This document shows positions 54,853-64,000 of a stretch of 64,000 nucleotides of DNA, in pieces; within the stretch, counting starts at the first letter, position 1; each line of letters starts with the position of its first letter. This DNA comes from Cristatella mucedo. Taxonomy: Eukaryota > Bryozoa > Phylactolaemata > Cristatellidae. The stretch is from the NCBI GenBank assembly GCA_009760855.2, contig WPIO01000123.1:496001-560000 (forward strand), read 5' to 3'. Both the position numbers and the translations under genes were made by a program. The notes below the pieces were generated by a model that did not search any database, had not been told where the DNA came from, and saw nothing but the letters and a program-made list of their open reading frames with translations.

Positions 54853-55062
54853 TTATGTTACAAAATGAACAAATAATGATTGCATCATTACGCGTAAGAC
54901 TAGAATAAATTTTCTTTCATTCCTATCTTTATCACAGATATCACAACGTATTTCGTGTTTTCTTTTTGGTCTCTTTATTCCTTGATGACAGTAAGGATGT
55001 TTTCTTTCTAGATAATCAATCTCTTTAAATGTATTCAAACACGTTTCACAAAATATTTCCAT
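54853..55062 (-). CDS. Small zinc-finger protein (fragment C)
   Basis: 69 codons. MEIFCETCLNTFKEID (CxxC), HPYCHQGIKR (CxxH), then EIRCDICDKDRNERK (CxxC), a second incomplete finger. Element D copy (60664-60906) is longer and ends ICSYCNLKTNSF, supplying the last CxxC; here a frameshift removes it. Divergent from the integrase, with only ten bases between the two start codons. A nucleic-acid-binding or regulatory role is possible. Confidence 0.6.
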   Translation of the reverse strand: MEIFCETCLNTFKEIDYLERKHPYCHQGIKRPKRKHEIRCDICDKDRNERKFILVLRVMMQSLFVHFVT

Positions 55063-55072
55063 TCTCTATAGA

Positions 55073-55947
55073 ATGTCATTTTTAACTCTAAATGAAATAA
55101 AAAAGTAGGTAAATTAAATCCTGACTCAGATATAAGTCAAGTATTCAAACCAAGACAATAGGAAATTCCGCAAGGTTTCTTTAATATTGTTGAGCCCAAT
55201 GAAAACCATCAAGCAGGTATTTTATACATGCCTAACGATTCTGGATATAAATATGCACTTAGTATTATTGATATTGCTAGTAGATGTAAAGATTCAAGAC
55301 CTCTTAAAACAAAGTCTTCTAACGAAGTAACAAAAGCAATAATAGATATTTACAATAGAGCTCCTTTGAAATGTTCAAAGAAAATGACAGCTGATGCAGG
55401 ATCCGAGTTTAAAGGAGAGTTTGCTAAAGAAATGAAAAAACATGAAACACAAATTATTGAAGTTACTAGTATACAGAGTGTTGCATTAGTTAAAAAATGA
55501 ATAGAACACTTGCTGAGAGAGCATTTATTGCTCAGTGTGAAAAAGAAATAGAAAGTACCAATAAAGGAGAATATACTAGAAACAGAGAGTGGATTGATAA
55601 TTTACCAAGGATTATTGATTATCTAAATAATAGTGTTACAAAAGCAATAGGTGAAAAAACTGTTAAAACGATAAAAAAATGAAAAAATAAAACTAAAGAA
55701 ACCTAAGTATCAAAGAAAAGTAGGAGAACAAGAACAGTTATTGGAACTTGGAACAACTGTTAGATATTTATTAGAACCAGGTGAAGGAGAAGATGAAAAG
55801 AAAAGAAGAGCTACAGATGCGATATGGAGTTTAACTAAACATACTATTGTTAGAATAAAGATATTGCAAGAACAACGGGCTAGATATTGGGTAAATGATG
55901 TTAAGAGAAGTTCCTTTAGAGAGGAATTACAAGTTGTTAAGCCTTAG
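55073..55947 (+). pseudogene. Retrovirus-type integrase (rve fold), fragment C
   Basis: Starts MSFLTLNE. Core: YALSIIDIASRCKDSRPLKT (first catalytic Asp), KKMTADAGSEFKGEF (second Asp), and QSVALVKKMNRTLAERAF, where the third catalytic residue position reads Lys (element D reads VEIMNRT). C-terminal domain: EWIDNLPRIIDYLNNSV, then LLEPGEGEDEKKRRATDAIW and VRIKILQEQRARYWVND. Stops and frameshifts occur near 55158, 55498 and 55680-55740. In Polintons this enzyme joins element ends to target DNA. The 3' end overlaps the convergent membrane-protein gene by about 11 bases. Confidence 0.85.
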
Positions 55948-56248
55948 TATCACTTATATTTTCTAATGGATCAACTAATATTTCATTGAATTCTTCTTTA
56001 GTTATTTTATCATCGTCTAACGCATCTACAATCTTTGAAACTAAGTTATGGTTTGCTTGAAGAGTAGATCTTTTCCTTCTATCAATTTGTGATATTGTAC
56101 TATCTATTGAGATTATCATGGTTAATACAGTACCTAATACTGTTACAACATGAGAAAGTTTCTCATGTTTTTGAATGTAAGTACTGGTTACTGTAATGGC
56201 AAGAGATAGGAAGATACCTATAAATTGAAAAACATATCTAATACGCAT
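55937..56248 (-). CDS. Conserved two-segment membrane protein, fragment C
   Basis: 103 codons: MRIRYVFQFIGIFLSLAITV (first hydrophobic segment), HVVTVLGTVLTMIISIDSTI (second), then a basic turn QIDRRKRSTLQANHNLVSKI and an acidic tail KEEFNEILVDPLENISDTKA. Open from ATG to stop. Homologous to the broken copy at 59480-59790. Convergent with the integrase and overlapping its stop. No family known to me; a small virion or cell-membrane protein is an inference from topology. Confidence 0.65.
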   Translation of the reverse strand: MRIRYVFQFIGIFLSLAITVTSTYIQKHEKLSHVVTVLGTVLTMIISIDSTISQIDRRKRSTLQANHNLVSKIVDALDDDKITKEEFNEILVDPLENISDTKA

Positions 56249-56287
56249 TAGTTTTGCTAGGAAACCTTTAATTCCATCATTTTCAAA

Positions 56288-56800
56288 GTTTTGTTGCTCA
56301 CTTTAAGGTCTCTTCATTCTATGGCTCCAGCCTATCTTTCAAATATACTACCCCATCAGGCGAAGCATCGTACCACCCGCTTTTCGGAATCCAACAGTCT
56401 GCAAATACCTCGTACAAACTTCAAATCCTTTGGAGACCGTGCATTTAGTTCGTATGCTCCCAAAGCCTGGAAGTCCCTCCCGACCTGCGTCAGAACGCCC
56501 CCTGACCTGACCGCATTTAAAAGGAACTTAAAAGCACACCTATTTAGGACAGCATTTAGTGGGTCCCTGTGATTCGTCCTTGATGTGCTTATGCGTGCTG
56601 ACGATGTGCATGTTGCTACTAACCACATTTGCATGCTGACCCTGTGCATGTCACCCTTAACCATATTATTTATTTTGTTTGTTTTTCAAGCATGATTTCA
56701 CTTACCATTCAATTGCATATCACTTTGCAGCAAATGTAAAGCGCCTAGAAAGAGATTACGTTCTCCGAGGGCGCTTTATCAAGTGCATTATTATTATTGT
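56288..56800 (+). mobile_element. L2-like LINE 3' end
   Basis: 93-codon ORF2 C-terminus (56291-56572), 3' UTR, hairpin (aaagcgcctagaaagagattacg...gagggcgctttatc), short ATT tail. It separates the membrane-protein gene from the Cys-rich gene, which are neighbours in element D. Confidence 0.9.
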
Positions 56801-56804
56801 CTAA

Positions 56805-57450
56805 AAGTATTTTATTATACTTGGTATTTGCGCATTTACTTCAAAGATCTGATATTGTCCTATATTAATTTGAGAATTTACTTCCATGGTCTTCTTGAAT
56901 TAGAAAGTGAATCATAAAAATGACTACATTTTGGAAACATACAATTACCAACATCTCTACTATTATCAATTTTAACATCACTATAATCTGTTATTCTAGT
57001 CTCTGGTAGTATAATTTTTCCAAGCTAATTCTTATAATCATAACAAGACTTACAAGAATATTCATCTTCATCACAGAAACATTTATTAGTATCATGTTTA
57101 CAATGAATACAATCTTTACATTCTATTTTTGAATTAAGTAATAAAAGCTCCTTATATTTCTCTATCCAACTCATCCTTTCAAAAGCTGATATCTTTTTTC
57201 CTTCACATTCTTTAATATGTTTCATTACACGTACTTTTTTCATGATATAGCTTTTTTAGTAATACAATATAAAAAATAATCAAGACTTTGATAACTCTAA
57301 ATTTTATCAAATAAACATGTATTATTTTCTAAAATAGTGTACTTAGTAATAAAAGTAGTAAGTTCGTTAACATTAATTGGTACACCAGAACTGTTAAAAC
57401 AATATTTATTAAATATATTTACAACTCTTTTTCCATCTAACTGCATGTTC
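56805..57450 (-). pseudogene. Conserved Cys-rich protein of unknown function (fragment C)
   Basis: Minus reading: MQLDGKRVVNIFNKYCFNSS (57445), NELTTFITKYTILENNTCLF, then the ORF at 57243-57025 with RMSWIEKYKELLLLNSKIEC, KDCIHCKHDTNKCFCDEDEY and SCKSCYDYKN (paired CxxC-type cysteines, probably metal-binding), a stop, then DVGNCMFPKCSHFYDSLSNS. The copy at 58501-59400 preserves the order. Stops and shifts present. It sits next to the element end in both. Confidence 0.6.
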
Positions 57451-57607
57451 TCCTTTCCTTTTTAATAATGTCCTAGAAATATATGACAATGGCATTTATA
57501 TTTAATACAATTTTTATGCAAATTAAATCATTTTTACTATGATATATAGTTGAGTAAAGTTGGCAGAAATCTTTTACTAATATATAGTAAATATATGTTC
57601 TGCATTT

Positions 57608-57755
57608 GTTGAGTAGTCTGGGGGTTTTTTCATTTGGTTGACACACACTCGAAATAGAACATTTTTGAACGAGATCGAGCCAGGGCGATATCGAGAGAAA
57701 AAATGTTCCATTCGAGGGTGAGGCTGCCAAAGGGAAAAATCCACATACTATTACC
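57608..57755. repeat. Polinton-like terminal hairpin repeat, type 2 (fragment C right end)
   Basis: Same sequence and orientation as 19134-19285 (gttgagtagtctggggg...gccaaagggaaaaatcc), also an interrupted palindrome. It borders viral-type AT-rich DNA on the left and a GC-rich spacer on the right. Confidence 0.65.
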
Positions 57756-58255
57756 CCTATTCACGCCCCGAGCAGAATCTCCTATCAAACGGGACGCGGT
57801 ATTTCAAGATAGCCCGCCCACTTCTGCAGTAGCCCTAGGCAGTACTCCTCGACAAAATTCACCAACCAGTCACCGCTCTGTCGCATGTGTGACGTAAACC
57901 GTGGCGCCATCCGTTAAAGTAGTCCACGTCGAGCGCCGCTCCGTCTCCGTACCGCGGTGCAGACGACAGAGCTCCCAGGAAATTCGTGCCTATCACCGGA
58001 GGGTCTCGCAGCAATCGTCGGCTGCGGTCGGCTAAGTGGTACTTAAGACAAACCGTCGTGCTACCCGGCTCTCTGGGCTCGCTACACGTACGCGTTCACA
58101 GTGTCGGATTCCCGCTCCGCCAACGCGCTGACGGCTGGTGATTTTGTTCTCGCGCCCGCCTAGCGATGTACCTTCGTCACCCGCCGACGGCGACTTCAAA
58201 GGACGACTAGCTCCCTCAACCGACGTCGGCTCGGCGGCCGCGCTCCCATTCGGAC
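57756..58255. other. GC- and CpG-rich spacer between two Polinton-like ends
   Basis: About 500 bases, rich in cg dinucleotides (for example ggctcggcggccgcgctccc), unlike both sides. No ORF with a recognisable product; a 93-codon minus frame is open. Could be host promoter-type DNA. Confidence 0.45.
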
Positions 58256-58391
58256 TGTTGTAAGAAAAGTCACTTATTAGGACAATTTTCCTTTCAATCC
58301 ATCTCATACTCACTATCGTTCACATTTCGAAGTCTTGAAAGTGAAATCGTCCTAATAATTAACTTTTCCTCCAACATTAAATATTTGTCCT
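58256..58391. repeat. Element D left terminal repeat, self-palindromic (type 1)
   Basis: tgttgtaagaaaagtcacttattaggac... resembles the element 1 repeat in start, central catactcactatcgttcacatttcgaag and end (ctccaacattaaatatttgtcc). Its arms ttgtaagaaaagt...ttattaggacaatttt and cgtcctaataattaacttttcctccaaca pair across about 42 bases. Confidence 0.8.
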
Positions 58392-58500
58392 ATTTATTTG
58401 TATGCACAATTTTATTTAAATGATTTTTTTATTATATATAAATGTCATTGTCTTATACTTCTAGAACATTGTTTAGGAGGAAAGGAGAAAAAGCAAATAA

Positions 58501-59400
58501 TTGGAAGGAATGAGTTGGAGATATATTTGATAGACATAAGATATATTTTATAGACATTCTTTGCAAAGAATTGATATACCAACAACTGTTAAAAAACTTA
58601 ATGAGTTTGTAAAAATATATACTTCACCAAAAGATAATACATGTTTGCTTGATAAGATTTATAGAGTTTTTAGTTTTGATTATATTTTACATGAAGTTGT
58701 AACTAAAGCTATTAAACGAAGAATATGTATGGTAAAAGATCATATTTCAAATTATAGGAAAAAGAGAATATCTGAAATTAAGAAAATTAGTTGGCCTGAA
58801 AAATATAAAGAAATTGTATCAATTAATTCAAAATTAGAAAGTGAAAAATACAATAAATGTGAACATAATAATAATAAATGTTTTGTGATAACGATGAAAA
58901 ATTATTGAAGACTAAAGATATTTATGTTGAAGAACTTGAAGAATTAGGTGTTCCAGACATTAAAGTAACAGATTTTGATTATGGCAGGCGTGATGTTCCT
59001 TTTCCAACTTTTCTGAATGGCTGCATGGTGATGATATAAGATGTTTATCAAAAAGTGAAATGATTTAATCATGTGGTGGAAATATTCCAAAACTACTTAA
59101 TGAGACAAATGAAGATTATATTATTAGATTATATAAAATGTTTCAAGGAATAAGTTGTTCAACACCTATTAGGGATATTGTTAAGAATAGTGTTTGGTCG
59201 AATGTAAAGTGAGTAATTGAAGCAACAAAATATAATTATTATTTACATGATGTTTACAATGATCATAACAGATCTGGTTATAACACACGTTTAAGTCAAG
59301 TATGGGATTGTATTTTTCCAAATTGTCATCATACTCCTCTTCCTAGTCCTGCTACAAGACATGGAAATAAATTCAAAGATTAAAATAGGACAATGTCAGA
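58501..59400 (+). pseudogene. Conserved Cys-rich protein of unknown function (element D)
   Basis: First frame VGDIFDRHKIYFIDI, then the 115-codon ORF (58561-58908: NTCLLDKIYRVFSFDYILHE, KKISWPEKYKEIVSINSKLE, KCEHNNNKCF), then broken frames including WDCIFPNCHHTPLPSPATRH (59310-59350), which matches GNCMFPKCSHFYDSL in fragment C. It begins about 110 bases inside the terminal repeat. At least four breaks. Function unknown; the C..C/C..C..H pattern suggests metal binding. Confidence 0.6.
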
Positions 59401-59479
59401 CCTTCGAAGTAAATACGCAAATACCAAGTATAATCAAATACTTTTAGACAATGATAGGATTAAAGGCTGCTTAACTAAA

Positions 59480-59790
59480 CTAATACGAATGAGATATAGT
59501 TTTCAATTTTTAGGTATTTTACTTTCTCTATTACAGTAAACTGTACTTATATTCGAAAACATGAGGAACTTTCTCATGTTGTAACAGTTTTAAGTGCTTT
59601 ATCAACAATGATAATTTCAAAAGATAGTACAATATCACAAATTTATAGAAGGAAAAGATAAACTCTTCAAGCAAATCATAGTTTAGTTTCAAAGATGGTA
59701 GATGCTTTAGATGAAGTTAAAATAACTACAGAAAAATTTGATGAAATAATTATTGAACTTTTAGAAAATATATGTGATACTAAGGCTTAA
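59480..59790 (+). pseudogene. Conserved two-segment membrane protein (element D)
   Basis: MRYSFQFLGILLSLLQ, a stop, then KHEELSHVVTVLSALSTMII, SKDSTISQIYRRKR, a stop, and TLQANHSLVSKMVDALDE ... LLENICDTKA match 55937-56248 residue by residue, with two stops and a frameshift. It ends convergently with the integrase. Confidence 0.65.
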
Positions 59791-60653
59791 TTAATTGCAA
59801 CTCCTTTCTAACGAATCTTGTTTTAACATCATTTGCATAATATCTAGCCGGTTGTTCTTGGAATACCATTATTCTAACAATAGTATGTTTTGTTAAACTC
59901 CATATTGGGTCTGTAGCCCTTCTTCTCTTTTCATCTTCTCCTTCACCTGGTTCTAATAAATATCTAACAGTTGTTCCAAGTTCTAATAAGTGATCTTTTT
60001 CTCCAACTTTTCTATGATATTTTGGTTTCTTAAATTTTACTTTTTCTTTTTTATTGCTTTAACAGGCTTTTCACCATTTGCTTTCGTAACACTATTATTT
60101 AGATAATCAATAATCTTTGGTAAATTATCAATCCACTCTCTGTTTCCAGTATATTCTCCTTTATTGATACTTTCTATTACTTTTTCATATTGTGCACTAC
60201 ATGCTCTCTCAGCAACTGTTCTATTCATTATTTCAACTAATGCAACACTATTTGAGTAGTAATTTCAATAATTTGTGTTTCATGCTTTTTCATTTCTTTA
60301 GCAAGCTCTCTTTTAAACTCAGATCCTGGATCTACTGTCATTTTCTTTGGCAGTTTCGAAGGACCTTTATTGTAAGTATCAATTACTGCATTTGTTACTT
60401 CTTTAGAAGATTTAGTTTTAAGAGGTCTTGAATCTTTATATCTACTAGAAGCATCAATAACACTCAATGCATATTTATATCCAGAATCATTAGGCATGTA
60501 TAAAATGTCTGCTTAATGATTTTCATTAGGCTCAACAATATTAAAGAATCCTTGTGGAATTTTCTTAGGTCTTGGTTTGAATACTTGGCTTATATCTGAG
60601 TCAGGATTGAACTTACCTTCTTTTTTTCTTTCATTTAGAGTTAAAAACGACAT
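59789..60653 (-). pseudogene. Retrovirus-type integrase (element D)
   Basis: Minus start MSFLTLNERKKEGKFNPDSD at 60653, then YALSVIDASSRYKDSRPLKT (first Asp), KKMTVDPGSEFKRELAKEM (second Asp), a shift, NSVALVEIMNRTVAERACSA (third catalytic Glu present), and GNREWIDNLPKIIDYLNNSV. The C-terminal domain is in broken frames. A stop lies at the ADILY junction (60513-60515). Start codons of this gene and the zinc-finger gene are ten bases apart. Confidence 0.85.
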
Positions 60654-60663
60654 TCTATAGAGA
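60654..60663. promoter_or_regulatory. Ten-base divergent start region in a palindrome (element D)
   Basis: The two ATGs and the spacer form cattctatagagaatg. Fragment C has its reverse complement, cattctctatagaatg, at 55060-55075. Both genes would need near-leaderless transcripts or promoters inside each other. Confidence 0.4.
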
Positions 60664-60906
60664 ATGGAAATATTTTGTGAGACATGTTTAAATACATTTA
60701 ATGAAATTGATTATCTAGAAGGAAATCATGCTTACTGTCATAAAGAAATAAAAAGACCAACAAGAAAATATGAAATACGTTGTGATATCTGTGATAAAGA
60801 TATGAATGAAACGGAATCTGATTCAAGCCTTATGCGTAATGATGCAATTATAATTTGCTCTTATTGTAACTTAAAAACTAACTCATTTAAAAAAGAGACC
60901 AACTAA
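60664..60906 (+). CDS. Small zinc-finger protein (element D)
   Basis: 80 codons, open: IFCETCLNTFNEID (CxxC), HAYCHKEIKR (CxxH), YEIRCDICDKDMNETE (CxxC) and IIICSYCNLKTNSFKK (CxxC). Two CxxC/CxxH pairs could bind two metals. Homologous to 54853-55062. Likely nucleic-acid or protein binding within the element; no named family. Confidence 0.6.
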   Translation: MEIFCETCLNTFNEIDYLEGNHAYCHKEIKRPTRKYEIRCDICDKDMNETESDSSLMRNDAIIICSYCNLKTNSFKKETN

Positions 60907-61095
60907 ATTATATTAATTAGTTAGGAAACACTCAAAAAACAATGTTGCTCTACTTCTTTAAATCATTGTTTAGATCGTGAAACTATTTGTTCTATATCAA
61001 AACTATTCCATATTCTTAAAGGTAAACGTAAAGCAACAAAGTTAAAAGAGTTAATAGTTCTAATATATCATTTATACTATTCAGGTGGTACATAA
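60900..61095 (-). pseudogene. Conserved short segment of unknown function, copy D
   Basis: Reverse counterpart of 54636-54830, including gtaaacatcttggtcagttatgt. In fragment C this follows the fibre head; here the fibre part is gone and the acidic ORF lies upstream. Confidence 0.4.
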
Positions 61096-61108
61096 CTGAC
61101 CAAGATGT

Positions 61109-61267
61109 TTACTCTTCCGATTCTGAATCAGATTCAGTGTCAGTGTACGAAGACTCGGATTCCTCTTCTGTTTCCATTTCTGGATCGTAAGTAGGATCAT
61201 CGATTGAATCCTCTGAATACTCTAATTCACTGTCAGAACTGGGAACATCGATTCCTTTGGGATCCAT
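61109..61267 (-). CDS. Small highly acidic protein (element D)
   Basis: 52 codons, open: MDPKGIDVPSSDSELEYSED ... EEESESSYTDTESDSESEE. More than half the residues are Asp, Glu or Ser. It begins 25 bases after the stop of the basic ORF. Low complexity; it could be a decoy of nucleic acid or a histone-binding peptide, but no function is established. Confidence 0.4.
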   Translation of the reverse strand: MDPKGIDVPSSDSELEYSEDSIDDPTYDPEMETEEESESSYTDTESDSESEE

Positions 61268-61291
61268 CCTATAATAGTAAAAATTATTTTG

Positions 61292-61444
61292 TTAATATAT
61301 ATTTAATTTCTCTATTGAGTCGTAAAGTTCTATTTCTTCTTGTATATCAACTAGTTCTTTATCATCTTTCTTTTTTGATTTCTCTGCAAATCTAACTTTC
61401 TTTACTGGTATTGGTTTAGTGTTTTCACTCTTTCTTTTTGGCAT
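61292..61444 (-). CDS. Small basic protein overlapping the polymerase end (element D)
   Basis: 50 codons, open: MPKRKSENTKPIPVKKVRFA, EKSKKKDDKEL, then an acidic helix VDIQEEIELYDSIEKL. PKRK and KSKKK resemble nuclear localisation signals. Its start overlaps the last codons of the polymerase by 20 bases in another frame. Unknown. Confidence 0.4.
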   Translation of the reverse strand: MPKRKSENTKPIPVKKVRFAEKSKKKDDKELVDIQEEIELYDSIEKLNIY

Positions 61445-64000
61445 CTATACTAATATTACAAGCTTTGCAGTGACCTGGATTTGTACCATCGCTTAATGCT
61501 TCTGCAATTTTGTAATGACCGTATGCGTAACTACAACAACCACAGTCTAACCAATATCTTTTTGATTCGAATGCTGTTAGTGCTTTCTTCTTAAGTTTCT
61601 TTGTAATAATAATATGTTTACTTATAGTCATACGATAGAAATCTCTATCTTGAGTTTCATCAAAGTCTTTAGTATCAGGATTATTAAAATAAATTTCATT
61701 TGCAGTAGATAAACATTGACTATATTCATTCTGAGTTATCTTTGAATTCTTAATTACTTCATTTGGATAACCCTTTCCCTTAATATTTGGTTTAGTAGAA
61801 GAAGCAGAATATAGTTTTGGTCTTAAAACAATGAATTCATCAATCTTTGCCCCATCCATTTCATCTTTGAATTTACCAAACTCATCTTTATGAAACCAAT
61901 CTTTGATATCGAACATCTCTTTCTCAAAGTTTTCACTTTTTATATCAACAACTAACGAATCAGTATCAGTGTATAATAAACTTAATCTATCATTAAACTT
62001 AGCCTTCAATGTGTCATAGTAAAGCCTTTGCATATGTAATTTTGATAAATCAAGAATTGCAGCACCTATAAACATTGGTTTGTTTAGAAGTGTGGTCTTT
62101 CTTGAATTTTCGAAACCAACTAGAGTTTTATCAAAACATCTAATTTCCTTAAGTCTATGATCTCTCAGTAGTTTATTATACAACGAATCATTCTTATCAG
62201 TCCCTGTATTTACTAATCTAACACACGTTCTGTTTTCTACATTTCCACACGTCTTAACAAAGATTTGACTCTTAAAACCTTTATATAGATTACTTTTGAA
62301 ACTATCATCTTTACGTTCATATTCAATCTTTTTAGCTGCACATATATCAATGAATGGTTTTGCCCAAGGTTCTTGATTAAACTTATATACTTTATGTATC
62401 TTAGTTTGTATCAATCCTTTACTAACAACAAATTGAAAGTATTTGTAATGTGTTAGATAATTAGTTTTATTAATATAATCACAAATCAACTTGGGTACAG
62501 TACTTGGACTTGATGAAAACCTTTGTTGGTATGATGAAAACTCAGAATTTTCGACAGCCCTACTTTCAGGACAAAGAGGATAATCATTGTGTAAATCATG
62601 TAGTTCATTTGGATACTCCAAATCACATAAGACAAATATCCCAGTATTACCATCTTCATGTAGTAACATTATTTTTTCAAGTGGCCAGTTACTTAAATCA
62701 TCTTCAATAGGTTCTGTAATAGGCAAACACCACATCATAACCGTCGGATATAAACTTGTTACATCCCAGTACATAATATGATTAGTACTACTAGCCTTAC
62801 AAAGTCTTTTACTGACTTGACAGACTCCACCTCTTATTAATTCCTTAAACTTTTGATATAGTTGTAAGTCTCCTTCTTTTTTACCTAATAGTTGTATAGT
62901 GCATTGTTTGTAAAACAAAGTACAAGACCATGCATCATGTGGTGCTGATAGTGAGTGAGCAGGATCTAACTAATACAATTCTATAAAACTGTTTCTGTAT
63001 GCTTCGTAGCAATCAGCAAGAAGTGGATCGTCTGCATATAGATACATTATCATGATAATCACCTAAATCTTTCATGTTAAAAAGTTTTAATACATTTTAG
63101 TGTGTTCATATTCTTCAGCAGTAATACCTTTATCAAAAGTAAGTTTACTATTGAATGCTTTAATATCTGGAATCTTAGTCTCATTGAATTTATCAAAAGA
63201 GTCCATGTACTCATAAGGATAAATACCTTTTCTAGATATTACGTCTTTATGAACCTTAACATCGATATCTGGATATAATCTTTTGAAAACATTGATTGTA
63301 ACATCAAAGTTTGAATTTTCTTTCTTTAATGAAGTAACAATAAAACTTAAATGATTATTCATTAAATTAAAAGAATCTTTGAACTCAAAAGCTTCAAATG
63401 ACATTGACATATAATTCTCCATATTATGTGCTACAGGTTTACAATTAAGACCAAACGCTGACATTCCTTTTACTATCAAATGAGAGTCTTATTCTTTCAA
63501 ATTGTGAATAAAGATAGGAAGTTTCCAGCTACTTTTTTAAATCTAACAAGTGAATTACAGAACTTATGTGCTGCTCCTCTAAATTTACCAGTAAAATGAC
63601 AGTGATCCCTTGACTTTTGATTTTCTTTTTCCTTAACATCAAACTCACTCTTAAATATACAAAGTCTCCCTACATTTATATCATTATCTATTAATACTTT
63701 TCCATTAATATCAAGAATAATTGCACACGAACCACATGGAACTTGCAACATATCTATAAATGTATCACTGCTTTTACCTGTTGTTAATTTACTATTACAA
63801 TAATTTGGATTTACATTATTAGAGACCATACTTTCATAGCCAACATCACATGTTATAACATTCAAACTCTCAAAATCTGCATAACAAACATATGGAGCTT
63901 TAATTGATTTTGCATGATGACTAAAATTCAAAAGTGTATCTTTTGTTCTTCCTGTTTTCTAATTTTCAAAAATACGTGTCATTTTCAATTTAGAATAACT
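61425..64000 (-). pseudogene. Protein-primed family B DNA polymerase (element D), N-terminus beyond window
   Basis: From the right edge: exonuclease I YVCYADFESLN (63890); DHCHFTGKFRGAAHKFC (63590); a frameshift near 63490; MIVKGMSAFGLNC; KGIYPYEYMDS (63210); a broken stretch 62920-63086; then a 497-codon frame (62918-61425) with IRGGV-type GGVCQVSKRL, motif A YWDVTSLYPTVMMW, ECDLEYP-like CDLEYPNELHD, a divergent motif B (NLYKGFKSQIFVKTCGN instead of the usual NN-x-FGKT), motif C LYTDTDSLVVDI, FIVLRPKLYS (KxY) and a Cys-containing end (CGCCSYAYG; CKACNISID). The C-terminal half is open, but the N-terminal half carries at least two frameshifts. Confidence 0.9.

Larger units (their letters stand above)
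58256..64000. mobile_element. Polinton/Maverick-like element D, runs off the window
   Basis: Left terminal repeat, then Cys-rich protein (+), membrane protein (+), integrase (-), zinc-finger protein (+), conserved short segment (-), acidic ORF (-), basic ORF (-), polymerase (-). The polymerase N-terminus and the right end lie beyond 64000. Gene order from the end mirrors fragment C. Confidence 0.85.

Noticed and set aside
1-64000. tRNA, rRNA or riboswitch genes
   Set aside because: Apart from B-box-like SINE fragments I saw no cloverleaf, rRNA or structured RNA that I could support by eye.

Overview
The window looks like repeat-dense intergenic and intronic DNA from an animal nuclear genome. 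It has no bacterial gene organisation, a spliced metazoan-type gene remnant resembling neuron navigator (42.2-48.7 kb, minus strand), L2/CR1-group LINEs, a Gypsy LTR retroelement, a hAT transposon, and several Polinton/Maverick-like virus-derived elements. An aquatic invertebrate or basal deuterostome is plausible, but I cannot name a species. Almost every coding unit is damaged by stops or frameshifts, so this is largely a record of invasions. Single-base assembly errors may add to the damage.

Layout. 0-16.8 kb: fragments of two LINE families, Gypsy copy 1 (3.7-6.6 kb) with an L2 inserted in it, microsatellites, and long stretches I cannot assign. 16.8-19.3 kb: Polinton-like fragment A (unknown membrane-type protein, HNH-AP2 nuclease gene, terminal hairpin repeat). 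19.9-23.6 kb: Polinton-like fragment B with the start of a protein-primed DNA polymerase, split by a 2.7-kb hAT element. 23.6-34.1 kb: Gypsy copy 2 (minus strand), split by a terminally complete 9.1-kb Polinton-like element (24383-33485) that is itself split by a 3-kb L2. 34.1-38.8 kb: another Polinton polymerase fragment, split by a 2.8-kb L2. 38.8-41.7 kb: unassigned. 41.7-48.7 kb: decayed neuron-navigator-like gene with L2 tails and tRNA-like SINEs. 48.8-50.1 kb: LINE endonuclease fragment. 50.1-57.75 kb: Polinton-like fragment C (capsid-like start, YqaJ-type exonuclease, HNH-AP2, fibre repeats, zinc-finger protein, integrase, membrane protein, Cys-rich protein, terminal hairpin). 58.26 kb to the end: Polinton-like element D, in mirror-image order to C (terminal hairpin, Cys-rich protein, membrane protein, integrase, zinc-finger protein, small acidic and basic ORFs, polymerase).

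The most unusual signal is a family of AT-rich Polinton-like elements whose terminal repeats are each themselves interrupted palindromes. They carry phage-tail-fibre-like repeat proteins, a lambda-exonuclease-type (YqaJ) nuclease, an HNH-AP2 endonuclease and several conserved unknown proteins, alongside the expected polymerase and retrovirus-type integrase. Two Gypsy copies act as each other's empty site, so one Polinton insertion and one L2 insertion can be placed to the base.
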